NCBI GenBank assembly: GCA_023393825.1
Contig: JAEXBW010000095.1
Location: 1-6,032, forward strand
Direction: 5' to 3'
Source: Elusimicrobiota bacterium
GTDB taxonomy: Bacteria > Elusimicrobiota > Elusimicrobia > Elusimicrobiales > Elusimicrobiaceae
Length of the DNA: 6,032 nt
Shown here: piece by piece, positions 5,935-6,032 of the stretch
Layout of the letters: each line of letters begins with the position of its first letter
Numbering within the stretch: position 1 is the first letter of the stretch
The notes under the pieces: generated by a model
What the model saw: only the letters and a program-made list of their open reading frames with translations
Database searches by the model: none
Told to the model about the DNA's origin: nothing
Translations under genes and position numbers: made by a program

Positions 5935-6032
5935 ATGAGATTTTTAAAACTGTTCTTGGCGGTAAGTATTTTACTGCCTTTATTTGCCTACGCCAAAGAA
6001 AGTGATGTTTACATAGGCGTAAGTTCAAAATA
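5935..6032 (+). CDS. N-terminal fragment of a secreted protein, possibly TolB
   Basis: The gene is cut by the window edge, and only 32 codons plus 2 nt are visible. The fragment starts MRFLKLFLAV and has a typical Sec signal peptide (about residues 1-20, cleavage after A-Y-A), then KESDVYIGVSSK. It follows the cpoB-like stop by 4 nt, so it belongs to the same transcript. The start of the mature part (D-V-Y-I-G-V-S) resembles the first beta strand of the TolB N-terminal domain, and TolB is the partner expected beside Pal. Both points are suggestive only, because too little sequence is present. A GAAGGA element (5915-5920) is 14 nt upstream, which is too far to be a good ribosome site. Confidence 0.5.
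   Translation, partial: MRFLKLFLAVSILLPLFAYAKESDVYIGVSSK

Noticed and set aside
1..6032. Mobile elements, CRISPR arrays, phage genes, toxin-antitoxin pairs or defence systems
   Set aside because: No direct repeat arrays, transposase or integrase motifs, or small paired genes were seen. The genes are ordinary envelope functions and no spacer exceeds about 110 bp.

Overview
The window looks like chromosomal core DNA from a diderm (outer-membrane-bearing) bacterium of moderate to low G+C. The signs are a Pal lipoprotein with a peptidoglycan-binding OmpA domain, a CpoB/YbgF-type lipoprotein, an outer-membrane beta-barrel candidate ending in Phe, and several Sec signal peptides. The standard bacterial code fits every gene: TAA, TAG and TGA all serve as stops. 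The style of the proteins recalls Elusimicrobiota, but that is an impression that I could not test. No insertion sequence, CRISPR array, phage gene or other mark of an accessory region is visible.

Layout. On the minus strand, a tRNA-Val(GAC) lies downstream of a secreted protein with the architecture of a purple acid phosphatase-like metallophosphoesterase. That protein has lost most of its metal-binding residues and is probably a pseudoenzyme. About 110 bp of divergent intergenic DNA, with a GC-rich patch and small inverted repeats, separates it from four tightly packed plus-strand genes. These encode an outer-membrane beta-barrel protein of unknown role, a soluble histidine-kinase core with no sensor region, an unrecognised 166-residue helical protein, and an AI-2E family (PF01594) permease. 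The junctions are a 13-nt gap, a 4-nt ATGA overlap and an 8-nt overlap, so the four are probably one operon.

A good sigma70-like promoter and Shine-Dalgarno then start a second plus-strand unit: pal, cpoB/ybgF, and the first 32 codons of a secreted protein that may be TolB. This is part of a Tol-Pal envelope-constriction cluster in an order (pal, cpoB, then possible tolB) that differs from the Escherichia coli tolB-pal-cpoB order.

The whole window has an envelope theme. The points most worth a second look are the degenerate phosphoesterase and the four-gene cassette that couples a sensorless kinase with an atypical H-box (Lys directly after the phospho-acceptor His) to an unknown helical protein and a permease.
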